Shown here: one piece after another, positions 43,298-51,390 of the stretch
Numbering within the stretch: position 1 is the stretch's first letter
Layout of the letters: each line of letters starts with the position of its first letter
Source: Thermogemmatispora onikobensis
GTDB lineage: Bacteria > Chloroflexota > Ktedonobacteria > Ktedonobacterales > Ktedonobacteraceae
Direction: 5' to 3'
NCBI RefSeq assembly: GCF_001748285.1
Contig: NZ_BDGT01000013.1
Span: forward strand, 43,638 to 107,637
Length of the DNA stretch: 64,000 bases
Program-made: the position numbers and the translations under genes
Notes under the pieces: generated by a model
Told to the model about the DNA's origin: nothing
Seen by the model: only the letters and a program-made list of their open reading frames with translations
Database searches by the model: none

Positions 43298-45141
43298 GGC
43301 CTGCCCTCCTTCAGGGAAACTGCTTCCTCGGCCTGACCTGGCGATTCTTGCGGCCTCAGAGAGCTTGCCTGGAGACAGCGCTCGCACAGCTCCTCCAGGG
43401 TCAGCAGGTCCCGCCAGCCGAGCCGACGCGCCAGCTGGGCCAGTGGAGGCAGCATCAGACGTGCCTCGGCCAGCAGCTCCTCGCGCGCAAAGAGGGCCGC
43501 TGGCGTCCCATAAAAGAGCAACCTGCCATGGTTCATGACTGCCACATACTGGGCATAAGTCGCTACCAGAGACATATCGTGCGTAATGATGATGACCGTG
43601 CGTCCCTCGCTATGGAGCTGCCAGAGCAACTCCAGCAAGGCAGTTGCGTTGTACTCGTCCTGGCCAAAGGTTGGCTCATCGAGGATCAGAATTTCCTGTC
43701 CCATTGCCAGCATGGTGGCCACACTCAGGCGCCGCTTCTCGCCGTGGCTCAGCGTAAAAGGATTGGCCCGGGCCAGGGAGAGCAGGTTGAAGCGCTCCAG
43801 CAGCGTGCGCGTCCGCTCCTGAACCTCGGTCGCTGGCAAATCCATGACACGCAGTCCATAGGCCACCTCGTCCTCGACCGCCTCGGTGATAAACTGGTGT
43901 TCAGGATTCTGGAAGACATAACCGACGTGGCGTGTCAGCTCGCGGGCTGGAATTGTTGTGAGGTCGCGACCCAGCAAGCGAATGCAGCCCCGGGGCGGCT
44001 GCAGAATGCCGACCAGGTGCTGAGCCAGCGTGGTCTTCCCGGCGCCATTAGCTCCAACCAGAGCCAGCAAGGCCCCACGTGGAATCGCCAGCGAAATATC
44101 CTGCAGCACCTCACGCCCGGCGGCGCGATAGGAAAGCGAGCAGACCTCAATTGCTGCCTCCTCCTGGGCGGGTTTGAGGTTGGTTGGAGGCAAGCCTACT
44201 GGTTGCTGATGACTGTTCTGGTGAACGGTAGCGCTGGTTGTTGGACAAGCCAGCGCAGCCTGGCGAGCAAGGCCGGGCGCTGGCCTCCTCGTCAATGCCT
44301 CCACGGCCTCGCTCAGAGTGAGAGGGAACGGCTCAAGCGACCAGCCATATTGCTGGAGAGCCTGGGCCAGCCTGGCTACCTGGGGGACCCAGACCCCCAG
44401 CTCCTGAAGCGTTGACAGGTGGGCGCGCAAGACCTCGCGCGGCGCCCCATCTATGATCACCTCGCCCCGTTTGCCCAGAACGACCATACGCTCCACCAGG
44501 TCCATCAGCTCATCCAGGCGATGCTCGATCAGCACGATCGTATAGCGGCCCGTCTCCTTACAGCGGCGCAGCAGATCAAAGACCTCGCGCGTCCCCTGGG
44601 GGTCGAGATTCGCCGTCGGCTCATCGAAAACCAGGATCTCCGGCTCGAGCGCCAGCAGAGCCGCCAGCGCCACACGCTGCTTCTCCCCCCCTGAAAGCTG
44701 CTCCACACGGCGGTAGCGCAGATCTGTCAGCCCCACCAGGCGCAGACTGTCGCTGATACGCCGCTCCATCTCCTCGGGCGAGAAGCGGAGATTTTCCAGT
44801 CCGAAAGCGATCTCATCCTCCACGGTAAACATCACAAACTGGGCCTCCGGGTCCTGAAAAAGAATGCCCACCCGCTGCGCCAGAGTAGCAACCGTCGTCT
44901 GCCGTGTATCGAGGCCAGCGACACGTACGCAACCGCTCTGCAGCTTGCCGATGCTGTGGGGAATCAGGCCGTTGAGTGTGAGCGCCAGCGTGCTCTTGCC
45001 GCTACCCGAGGGACCCAAGAGCAGCACCGTCTCACCAGCTCGTAGCTGGAGCTGAAGCCCCTCTAGCGCTGGTGCCCGTCGCCCAGGATACTTGACCGTC
45101 AGATCTTCGATCTCAATGAGCGCCGTCCTTGTCTCACTCAT
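43288..45141 (-). CDS. ECF transporter ATPase, two fused ABC domains (YkoD-like)
   Basis: 617 aa from ATG 45141 (GAGGAGAAAGGTG upstream); longer upstream frames lack a ribosome binding site. Domain 1 has GPSGSGKST, LFQDPEAQFVMFTVEDEIAF, LSGGEKQR and ILVFDEPTANLD. Domain 2 has GANGAGKTT, VFQNPEHQFITEAVEDEVAY, the signature LSHGEKRR and ILILDEPTFGQD. A ~70-residue linker with QNSHQQPVG separates them and a ~60-residue tail follows. The domain order is that of YkoD/EcfA fusions, and the protein is a distant paralogue of the ATPase at 12838-14556. Confidence 0.92.
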   Translation of the reverse strand: MSETRTALIEIEDLTVKYPGRRAPALEGLQLQLRAGETVLLLGPSGSGKSTLALTLNGLIPHSIGKLQSGCVRVAGLDTRQTTVATLAQRVGILFQDPEAQFVMFTVEDEIAFGLENLRFSPEEMERRISDSLRLVGLTDLRYRRVEQLSGGEKQRVALAALLALEPEILVFDEPTANLDPQGTREVFDLLRRCKETGRYTIVLIEHRLDELMDLVERMVVLGKRGEVIIDGAPREVLRAHLSTLQELGVWVPQVARLAQALQQYGWSLEPFPLTLSEAVEALTRRPAPGLARQAALACPTTSATVHQNSHQQPVGLPPTNLKPAQEEAAIEVCSLSYRAAGREVLQDISLAIPRGALLALVGANGAGKTTLAQHLVGILQPPRGCIRLLGRDLTTIPARELTRHVGYVFQNPEHQFITEAVEDEVAYGLRVMDLPATEVQERTRTLLERFNLLSLARANPFTLSHGEKRRLSVATMLAMGQEILILDEPTFGQDEYNATALLELLWQLHSEGRTVIIITHDMSLVATYAQYVAVMNHGRLLFYGTPAALFAREELLAEARLMLPPLAQLARRLGWRDLLTLEELCERCLQASSLRPQESPGQAEEAVSLKEGRPCK

Positions 45142-45323
45142 CACCTTTCTCCTCACCTGGCGTCCTACCTGTCTGCTTCCTTGGCCAGCCACTACTGCAA
45201 CCGGAGTGGAGAGAGGGGGCTGGTCGACGTTGACCAACCCCTGCGAGAGGCTGAGGTAGCGCTGATTGGCGCGACAGGGAGAGCCATAGGCTACAATCTT
45301 GTTCCCCAGGCCGGCCCAGGACA

Positions 45324-45935
45324 TCAGATTTCATCTTGCTCCCGGCGAATCGTACCAGCCAGCACACCGGTGCGGGCCGCGGCGTCTCCCAGGTACCTGG
45401 CCAGAATGCCGCTCAGCGTGCTGCTCACGAGCGTAATCGCAATCACTCCAATCAGCACAGGAAGCGCCAGCTGGAAAGACGAAGGATAGAAAATAGCGTA
45501 GATGATCAGCATCACAATGCCGCCGAGAAAACCCGTCAGGGCCATCCAGGGCAGGTCGAAGTGACGATAGCGTGTTCCAAGGGCCACGCTGATCTCTCCT
45601 GAGCAGGCGTAGAGAATGCCGGTGATCATGATCGACGGCCCGTAGGGGGAGATAGGCAACGTCACGAAGCAGTAGAGCAGAGCGATCAAAAAGGCTGCCC
45701 CCGGCCTGCGTAGAGCATAAGCGATGAAGAAGCCCGGCAGAATATAGAGTCCAATCCAGGCCCAGGCCACAATCGGGCCAAGTACCACCGATAGCATGTA
45801 TGGATACAGCAAGGCGCCCAGCAGGATGCCAAAGACCACACTGATAGCCGCCAAAATCAAAATGTCGCGTGTGTTCCAGGCCAGCAGCGACAGCCAACTC
45901 CGCACTGGTTGCCTCACGTCAGTCTGTCTGCTCAT
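45324..45935 (-). CDS. ECF transporter S component (YkoE-like)
   Basis: 203 aa from ATG 45935 with GGAGGAGTATGACCGG before it. Five to six membrane segments. WNTRDILILAAISVVFGILL, AWAWIGLYILPGFFIAYALR, RPGAAFLIALLYCF and SPYGPSIMITGILYACSGEI resemble YkoE, the substrate subunit of a predicted thiamine/hydroxymethylpyrimidine ECF importer. The stretch WxW/LPGFF and RPGAA are typical. No TPP riboswitch is visible upstream. Instead two TTAGG-type boxes overlap the promoter, so the natural substrate may be related to metal or iron status. A 182-bp gap separates it from the ATPase gene. Confidence 0.72.
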   Translation of the reverse strand: MSRQTDVRQPVRSWLSLLAWNTRDILILAAISVVFGILLGALLYPYMLSVVLGPIVAWAWIGLYILPGFFIAYALRRPGAAFLIALLYCFVTLPISPYGPSIMITGILYACSGEISVALGTRYRHFDLPWMALTGFLGGIVMLIIYAIFYPSSFQLALPVLIGVIAITLVSSTLSGILARYLGDAAARTGVLAGTIRREQDEI

Positions 45936-46010
45936 CCGGTCATACTCCTCCAACAGCGAAAGCGGGGAAAGCGCCCGCCTGACCTTGCATTCCTTCAATA
46001 TCGGTATCGG

Positions 46011-46076
46011 TATTAGGTTTGCCTAATATCCGACTGCGTTGCTAAGATATTAGGGCATACTAATGTCAACTGTCAA
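46011..46076 (-). promoter_or_regulatory. Promoter with two DtxR/IdeR-like boxes for the second ECF operon
   Basis: On the minus strand TTGACA (46076-46071), 18 bp and TAATAT (46052-46047) form a promoter. TATTAGG-TTTG-CCTAATA (46011-46028) is a perfect 7-bp-arm palindrome close to the DtxR/IdeR consensus TTAGGTTAGSCTAACCTAA. A second, weaker box, ATTAG-GGCATA-CTAAT (46049-46064), covers the -10 region. The two boxes are 37 bp apart. Confidence 0.7.
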
Positions 46077-46377
46077 GAGGCAAAAGGCCAGGTGGTGGCC
46101 GAGATCAGTAAAACTACTGATCAAAGGGAGGGCATAAGCGGGTGAACCAGGGAGAGAGCGGTCAAGGAGCAGTAGCAAGAGAGGAAGGAGGGGCGCCGTG
46201 TGGCTACAGACGGAGATAGCCAGGGCTGGCGTATCTGCCCGGCCTGGCCGTCCACGCAGCCCGAGGCAAGAAGAAGGAGGGAAGCAGGCTGCGAAGGCAA
46301 GGGCAGGTTGGGAGCCGGCCAGCCTGGCTTGTCAGGGAAGACGGGACGAATTGCGAAACGGAAGCGAGCGAGAGAGA
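46077..46377. other. Intergenic region
   Basis: Between the ECF operon promoter and the 3' end of the cyclophilin gene. No gene supported. Confidence 0.45.
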
Positions 46378-46863
46378 CTAAGCTTCTTCAATGGTCACGC
46401 TATGCATGACGTCGCCCACCTGGATACGGCGAACCACATCGAGGCCGGCGACTGTCTCCCCGAAGATCGTGTAATTCGGTGGGAGGCGTGGCTGATCCTC
46501 CAGGCAGATGAAGAACTGGCTTCCGTTCGTATTAGGGCCAGCGTTTGCCATAGCCAGGGTGCCGGCCTTATAGGGGCGGCGCACCGGCTCGTCAGGGAAC
46601 ATGTAGCCTGGGCCGCCGCGGCCATTGCCCAGGGGGTCGCCTCCCTGAATCACAAAGCCGGGCACGACACGATGGAAGGTCAGCCCATCGTAGAAGCCAT
46701 CGCGGGCCAGGGCCACGAAGTTATTCACGGTCAGAGGGGCCTCGGAAGCAAAGAGCTGGAGGCGGATATCGCCCTTCGTTGTGCTGATCGTCGCATAATA
46801 GGTCTTACGCGGATCGATCTGCATAGCGGGCGGGGCACTATAGTGTCGTTTATTAGCGGGCAT
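46378..46863 (-). CDS. Cyclophilin-type peptidyl-prolyl isomerase, cytoplasmic
   Basis: 161 aa, single cyclophilin domain. ATISTTKGDIRLQLFASEAP, NFVALARDGFYDGLTFHRVV, PGFVIQGGDPLGNGRGGPGY (with the catalytic FHR nearby), NTNGSQFFICLEDQPRLPP and YTIFGETVAGLDVVRRI cover the active site. It catalyses cis-trans isomerisation of X-Pro bonds. No signal peptide or anchor is seen. The second cyclophilin gene lies upstream on the same strand, 250 bp away. Confidence 0.93.
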   Translation of the reverse strand: MPANKRHYSAPPAMQIDPRKTYYATISTTKGDIRLQLFASEAPLTVNNFVALARDGFYDGLTFHRVVPGFVIQGGDPLGNGRGGPGYMFPDEPVRRPYKAGTLAMANAGPNTNGSQFFICLEDQPRLPPNYTIFGETVAGLDVVRRIQVGDVMHSVTIEEA

Positions 46864-47113
46864 TGTTTGCAGATCCTCACTTTCACTTGCTCAGGGAGCC
46901 GCTACCGGCTAGCAGGAAGCGTGCTCGTAGCCATTCCACCAGGCTCCCAGCTCGCTCTCTCGGCCAAAGCAGTCCTGGCCCATGCAGGGCGAAGGAAGCG
47001 CCAGACGAGTGGTGCAAGCGGGGCGAGGCGGGCTGGGTCAGGGGCTGGCAGAGCCGATCACGCGCGGCCAGCCCTCTCCTCGTTTCAGCCCGCCTGCCTT
47101 GAGAGAGCCTGCG

Positions 47114-47974
47114 TCAGGGAGCGGTCACCACCACCAGATGGGTAATGACATCAGGCGTGATCTTCTTCTGAGAAGGTTGATCGCCTGGACCCTGGATCTT
47201 CTTCACGACATCCATGCCCTGGACCACATGGCCAAAGAGATTATACGATTTCGTCAGTTGCTTCGCCGGTTGGTCGGAGACGCAGATAAAGAACTGGCTG
47301 CCACTATTAGCGGTGCCGCTGGCAGGTTTGGCCATAGCCACCATCCCGGCGGTATAGTTACCCTTCACCGGCTCGGCGGGCAGCGTATAGCCGGGTCCGC
47401 CGCTGCCATCACCCTTCGGATCACCGGTCTGAATAATGTAATTCGGCACCACGCGATGGAACTTCAGCCCATCATAGAAATGGTGCTGGGCCAAAAAGAC
47501 GAAATTATTGACCGTCTTGGGTGCCAGCTTCGGGTCAAGCTCCACCACGATCAGGCCGCGATTGGTATTGATACCGGCGCAATAAATCTTGTTGGTATTG
47601 ATCGACATCGCGGGCAGAGCTTTATACGTATGCTGGATCTTGTTGAAGGCCTCCCCGGTCGGAGCCGGCGAGCTATTGGTCAGCTGCTTGACCACCTTCA
47701 GGCAGGGCGAGACGGCGGCGCTCTTCGGCTGGGGTTTTGGCGGAGCGAAGGGGCCGATCTTGTAATAGTACATGGCGCCGATCGCGGCAGCGATGACCAG
47801 GATCGTCAGGGTGATAGCCCAGGGGTAGCGAGCCAGGCCCCGTTTGGGAGGCGTGTAGCCAGGGCCGCGCTTCTCCTTCTTCTTGGGGGCAGGCGCTTCT
47901 GGCAGCCTGGTCGCGTGCGCGCGGGCGATCTTTTCCGCTCTTCTCGTGGCTGCGCGCTTGCTCGTCTTTGGCAT
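47114..47974 (-). CDS. Membrane-anchored cyclophilin-type peptidyl-prolyl isomerase
   Basis: 286 aa from ATG 47974. A basic Lys/Arg/Ala-rich N-terminus (KRAATRRAEKIARAHATRLP) precedes one membrane helix (YPWAITLTILVIAAAIGAMY, about 50-70). The cyclophilin domain is therefore outside the membrane. A linker with two Cys (SPCLKVVKQL, KIYCAGINTN) leads into NRGLIVVELDPKLAPKTVNN, HHFYDGLKFHRVVPNYIIQT, NSGSQFFICVSDQPAKQLT and YNLFGHVVQGMDVVKKI. It is likely to help fold exported proteins. The start codon has only a distant AAGGAG. Confidence 0.92.
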   Translation of the reverse strand: MPKTSKRAATRRAEKIARAHATRLPEAPAPKKKEKRGPGYTPPKRGLARYPWAITLTILVIAAAIGAMYYYKIGPFAPPKPQPKSAAVSPCLKVVKQLTNSSPAPTGEAFNKIQHTYKALPAMSINTNKIYCAGINTNRGLIVVELDPKLAPKTVNNFVFLAQHHFYDGLKFHRVVPNYIIQTGDPKGDGSGGPGYTLPAEPVKGNYTAGMVAMAKPASGTANSGSQFFICVSDQPAKQLTKSYNLFGHVVQGMDVVKKIQGPGDQPSQKKITPDVITHLVVVTAP

Positions 47975-48162
47975 GGGGTCTGAATACTGCTCCTTTTTCA
48001 GATCTTGCTTGCAGAGAATCTCTGAGGCCCAGGTCAACAGCGCAGCTGCTTCCTTGCTCTGGGGCTGTTCTGTTGACGGCGGCAGCGCTGAACGTGGCTG
48101 GCTGCCTGCCTGTCTGCCTGGCTCGGTAGGCTCTCCACCAGCCCTGTACTGGTACTGGTCTG

Positions 48163-48192
48163 GGAGCAGGTAGGAGCAGGTAGGAGCAGGTA
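48163..48192. repeat. Three tandem copies of a 10-bp repeat
   Basis: GGAGCAGGTA three times head to tail, about 165 bp from the DnaA-box cluster. It could be an iteron-like element or chance microsatellite. Confidence 0.6.
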
Positions 48193-48357
48193 GGGCTGTC
48201 TGATGGCCAGGCCGCCAGCCGGGATAAAGAGCGCTGATTTCTGGGTGCTATGATACCCTTGCAGACCCGTGCGGGTCAAGCCCTTTCCCGCCTCCCCTAC
48301 GGGCAGCGTCGCGGTGAACTTTCTTCCAGGGAATAGGAAGATTCGCCCACCTGGCCC

Positions 48358-48512
48358 TGTGGATAACTTTGTGGATAACTTTGTGGATAGCGGTGGATAA
48401 CTGTGGATAACTCCCCGTGGACGGTGGATAACTGGGGGATAACTGCTTATTAACTCAGCTATATTTGGAGGCGCAAGCGTGAGCTATCCCTGAAGATATC
48501 CACATATCCACA
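48358..48512. other. oriC: Candidate replication origin: cluster of DnaA boxes
   Basis: Perfect TGTGGATAA boxes at 48358-48366, 48370-48378 and 48402-48410; near-matches TGTGGATAG (48382), GGTGGATAA (48392, 48423) and GGGGGATAA (48434); and two opposite-strand boxes ATATCCACA (48496-48504, 48504-48512). All the forward boxes lie within 85 bp, spaced mostly 10-12 bp. An AT-rich stretch (about 48680-48697, ATTATATAATATAATG) follows and could be the unwinding element and/or the dnaB promoter. Genes point away on both sides (cyclophilins minus, dnaB plus). A DnaA-regulated dnaB promoter is the alternative reading. The rest of 48038-48730 holds no gene. Confidence 0.7.
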
Positions 48513-48730
48513 GGGCCACTGCCAGCCTGCTGTTTGCTTTCGGGCACAAGATTCGCTACACTGTTTAGACACACGGGATTCCCTTCCCGCTCATCCTCGA
48601 CCCGGGGCCTGGGCGGGCTGTGCCCCAGTAAGCAGCTTTGCTGCATGTGCGCGTAATCGGTCTCTTGCTCAATAAGTCAGAATTATATAATATAATGTTT
48701 CAGACCCATTCTTGATCTTCTTGTTGGTTA

Positions 48731-50590
48731 TTGGCGCATAGCGAGAAGCTGCTGAAATTGGCGAGAACGCTGGAGACGGACGTGGAGAAGCTGTTACCGC
48801 AGAACATCGAGGCCGAGTGTGGCGTCCTGGGCAGCATCCTGATTGATCCCGAGGCGATCATCCAGGTCGCTGACTTCTTGCGCCCGGAGGACTTTTATCG
48901 CGACGCCCATCGTGCCATTTATGAGGTGATACTCCAGCTCTATGAGCGGCATGAGCCGGCGGACTTTATTACGCTCTGCGATGAGCTGGAGCGTCAGGGG
49001 AAGCTGGAGGAGGTTGGCGGCGCCAGTTACATCACGTCCCTGGTCAACCAGGTGCCCACCAGTGGCAATATCGAGTACTATGGGCGCATTGTGGAGCGCA
49101 CGGCGGTTTTGCGCCGTCTGATCCATGCCGCCGGGCAGATCGCGGCCATTGCCTACGAGGAGGGGGATGCCGATGTGGCGCTCGATAAGGCCGAACGCCT
49201 GATCTTTGAAATCGGGCGACGGCGCCTGCGTTCGGACTTCTCGCTCCTGAGCGAGATCCTTTCCGAGTATTTGAACAAGCTGGATCAGCTCCATGAGCGG
49301 CGCGGGGCTATCGTTGGCGTCCCCACTGGCTTCTCCGACCTCGACCGTCTCACCGGCGGGCTACAGCGCTCGGACCTGATCATTCTGGCGGCTCGTCCTT
49401 CGCTGGGCAAGACCTCGCTGGCCCTGAGCATGGCTCATAACGCCGCTGTGCGCTTCAAGCAGACGGTCGCGATCTTTAGTCTGGAGATGAGTAAAGAGCA
49501 GCTCGTACAGCGTCTGCTCTCGATGGAGGCCGGGGTTGATCAGCAGCGACTGCGCACCGGTTGGATCGATGATGAGGAGTGGGAGCGCATTATGCTGGCG
49601 ACGCAGCGCCTGGCTGAGGCGCCCATCTGGATCGATGATACGGCCAGCATCTCCACGGCGGAGATGCGCAGTAAGGCGCGGCGCCTCCAGGCAGAGCAAG
49701 GGGTCGATCTGATTATTGTCGACTATCTGCAGTTGATGCAGACGACCAGCGGCAGCGCCCGACGCAACGAGAACCGTGTCCAGGAGATTTCAGAGATCAG
49801 CCGAACGCTGAAGGCGCTGGCTCGCGAGCTGAATGTACCGGTACTGGCGCTGGCCCAGCTCTCGCGAGCTGTAGAAACGCGCCAGTCGAAGGTGCCTCAG
49901 CTCTCGGATCTGCGCGAGAGTGGTTGTCTGGCGGGGGAGACCTTGGTCTATCTGGCCGACGAGGGGGTATGCTGTCCAATCGAGCGGCTGGTGGGGCGGC
50001 AAGGCTTCCGCGTGCTGGCGCTGAATCCGCTGACGCAGCGTCTGGAGGTGGCGCCAGTGACGCGCGCTTTTGCGACGGGGCGCCGGCCTATCTTTCGCCT
50101 GGTGACTGCGGGGGGCCAGCAGGTGCGGGCCACGGCCAATCATCGCTTTCTGACTCGCGCAGGGTGGCAGCGCCTGGATGAGCTGAGCGTAGGGCGGGCG
50201 GTGGCTCTCCCGCGAGCCCTGCCGTCGGCGGCCTGGTCCGGCCCTGGTCGCGCTCTGCAGACGGCGGAGGCCGCTGAGGGTGATATCATCTGGGATCGTG
50301 TGGAGGCGATTGCGCCCGCCGGTGAGGCTGAGGTCTATGATCTGACGGTGGCCGGCCTGCACAATTTTGTGGCCGCTGACCTGGTTGTCCACAATAGCAT
50401 TGAGCAAGATGCCGACGTGGTGATGTTTATTTATCGGGATGATGTCTATAACCCGGACTCGGAGCGCAAAAATATCGCGGATATTATCGTCGCCAAGCAT
50501 CGCAATGGTCCTGTCGGCGAGGTAAGCCTCTACTTCCAGGCGAGTCATACCCGCTTCTGTGATCTAGAGCTTTCTCCGCCCCCTGAGTAA
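48731..50590 (+). CDS. dnaB: Replicative DNA helicase DnaB with an in-frame mini-intein
   Basis: 619 aa precursor; the mature helicase is about 462 aa. Start TTG 48731 or GTG 48782 (GGAG 7 nt before), both upstream of LLPQNIEAECGVLGSILIDP, the usual N-terminus. The RecA-like domain has ARPSLGKTSLALSMA (Walker A, about 221), TVAIFSLEMSKEQLVQRLLS, IIVDYLQLMQ (Walker B) and ALAQLSRAVETR. LSDLRESG is interrupted by the intein and resumes with SIEQDADVVMFIYRDD. DnaB unwinds DNA ahead of the fork as a hexamer. The loader genes follow on the same strand, 11 and then 3 bp apart. Confidence 0.95.
   Translation: MAHSEKLLKLARTLETDVEKLLPQNIEAECGVLGSILIDPEAIIQVADFLRPEDFYRDAHRAIYEVILQLYERHEPADFITLCDELERQGKLEEVGGASYITSLVNQVPTSGNIEYYGRIVERTAVLRRLIHAAGQIAAIAYEEGDADVALDKAERLIFEIGRRRLRSDFSLLSEILSEYLNKLDQLHERRGAIVGVPTGFSDLDRLTGGLQRSDLIILAARPSLGKTSLALSMAHNAAVRFKQTVAIFSLEMSKEQLVQRLLSMEAGVDQQRLRTGWIDDEEWERIMLATQRLAEAPIWIDDTASISTAEMRSKARRLQAEQGVDLIIVDYLQLMQTTSGSARRNENRVQEISEISRTLKALARELNVPVLALAQLSRAVETRQSKVPQLSDLRESGCLAGETLVYLADEGVCCPIERLVGRQGFRVLALNPLTQRLEVAPVTRAFATGRRPIFRLVTAGGQQVRATANHRFLTRAGWQRLDELSVGRAVALPRALPSAAWSGPGRALQTAEAAEGDIIWDRVEAIAPAGEAEVYDLTVAGLHNFVAADLVVHNSIEQDADVVMFIYRDDVYNPDSERKNIADIIVAKHRNGPVGEVSLYFQASHTRFCDLELSPPPE
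49925..50395 (+). other. DnaB mini-intein (157 codons), site after LSDLRESG
   Basis: It begins with Cys (CLAGETLVYLADEGVCCPIE, block A), has ATANHRFLTRAGWQRLDEL (block B with the TxxH-like His) and ends YDLTVAGLHNFVAADLVVHN (blocks F and G, terminal His-Asn). The next extein residue is Ser. No homing-endonuclease (LAGLIDADG) domain fits in 157 residues. The site is the known DnaB-b position shared with the cyanobacterial DnaB intein. Confidence 0.93.
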
Positions 50591-50601
50591 TCTCTGGATG
50601 G

Positions 50602-51387
50602 ATGGCTATGACGTCCTTTGCTGGCTTCCCTTCGGGCAAAAATCCCTATGTCCCTGTGCCGGAGGTCTTCTTCAGGTCGCTCCTGCCAGAGATCGAGGAT
50701 GTGGCGGAATTGAAAGTGACGCTGCACCTCTTCTGGCTGTTGGCCCAGAAGCGCGGTGAGCCACGCTGTGTGAGCGAGCCGGAGCTGTTGGGCGATCGTG
50801 TGCTGTTGAAAAGCCTGAAGCGGCGCGGTGATCCGCGCCCTCCTGAAGAACGAGTACGCCAGGGCCTGGAAAAAGCGGTAGCGCGCGGCACGGTTCTCCG
50901 CGTCTACCTCAAGGTGCTCGGTGATGATGGCTCTGAGGATGAGGTCGTTGGCTGGTATTTCTTTAATACGGCCCGCAGCCGGCGCGTCGTGGCTGAGCTG
51001 CAGGGCAGTGAGTTGATCCCGGTCCGCCTGCTCGACGTGGGACAGCATCGCTTCGCGCCAGAGCACGGACAGCGCCAGAGCCAGAGTCAGGGCCAGGGCC
51101 AGGGAGGCGACCCTTCGCCCTCCCCGGCTGCTACGGCGCTGGCGCGCGTTGGCCACAACCAGACTCAGCATTTACACATTGAGATTGAACGTCCGAATAT
51201 ATTTGTCTTGTACGAACAGAATATAGGGCTTCTTTCTCCACTGATCGCTGATGAGCTGCGCGATGCCGCTGAGCGCTATCCCCCAGAGTGGGTCGAGGCA
51301 GCTTTTCGCGAGGCAGTAGAACATAATAAGCGTAACTGGCGTTATATTCGCGCAATCTTGAGGCGCTGGGAAACGGAAGGCAGATAA
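50602..51387 (+). CDS. DnaD-domain primosome protein
   Basis: 261 aa. An N-terminal winged-helix-like region (about 15-145: NPYVPVPEVFFRSLLPEIED, VTLHLFWLLAQKRGEPRCVS) is followed by a Gln/Gly/Ser linker (GQRQSQSQGQGQGG). The C-terminal DnaD domain (about 195-258) reads NIFVLYEQNIGLLSPLIADE then YPPEWVEAAFREAVEHNKRN and WRYIRAILRRWETEG, with the conserved W..aI..a...N...wrYi..il..W. DnaD proteins remodel DNA and help load the helicase at the origin or at restart sites. It starts 11 bp after dnaB and ends 3 bp before the loader gene. Confidence 0.88.
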   Translation: MAMTSFAGFPSGKNPYVPVPEVFFRSLLPEIEDVAELKVTLHLFWLLAQKRGEPRCVSEPELLGDRVLLKSLKRRGDPRPPEERVRQGLEKAVARGTVLRVYLKVLGDDGSEDEVVGWYFFNTARSRRVVAELQGSELIPVRLLDVGQHRFAPEHGQRQSQSQGQGQGGDPSPSPAATALARVGHNQTQHLHIEIERPNIFVLYEQNIGLLSPLIADELRDAAERYPPEWVEAAFREAVEHNKRNWRYIRAILRRWETEGR

Positions 51388-51390
51388 CCT

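Noticed and set aside
45936..46010. TPP riboswitch expected before a ykoE-like gene
   Set aside because: No conserved thi-box strings are visible and the leader is short; the palindromic TTAGG boxes explain the region better.
48163..48192. CRISPR-like or iteron array
   Set aside because: Only three 10-bp units without spacers; too short for CRISPR and not clearly an iteron set, so reported only as a repeat.
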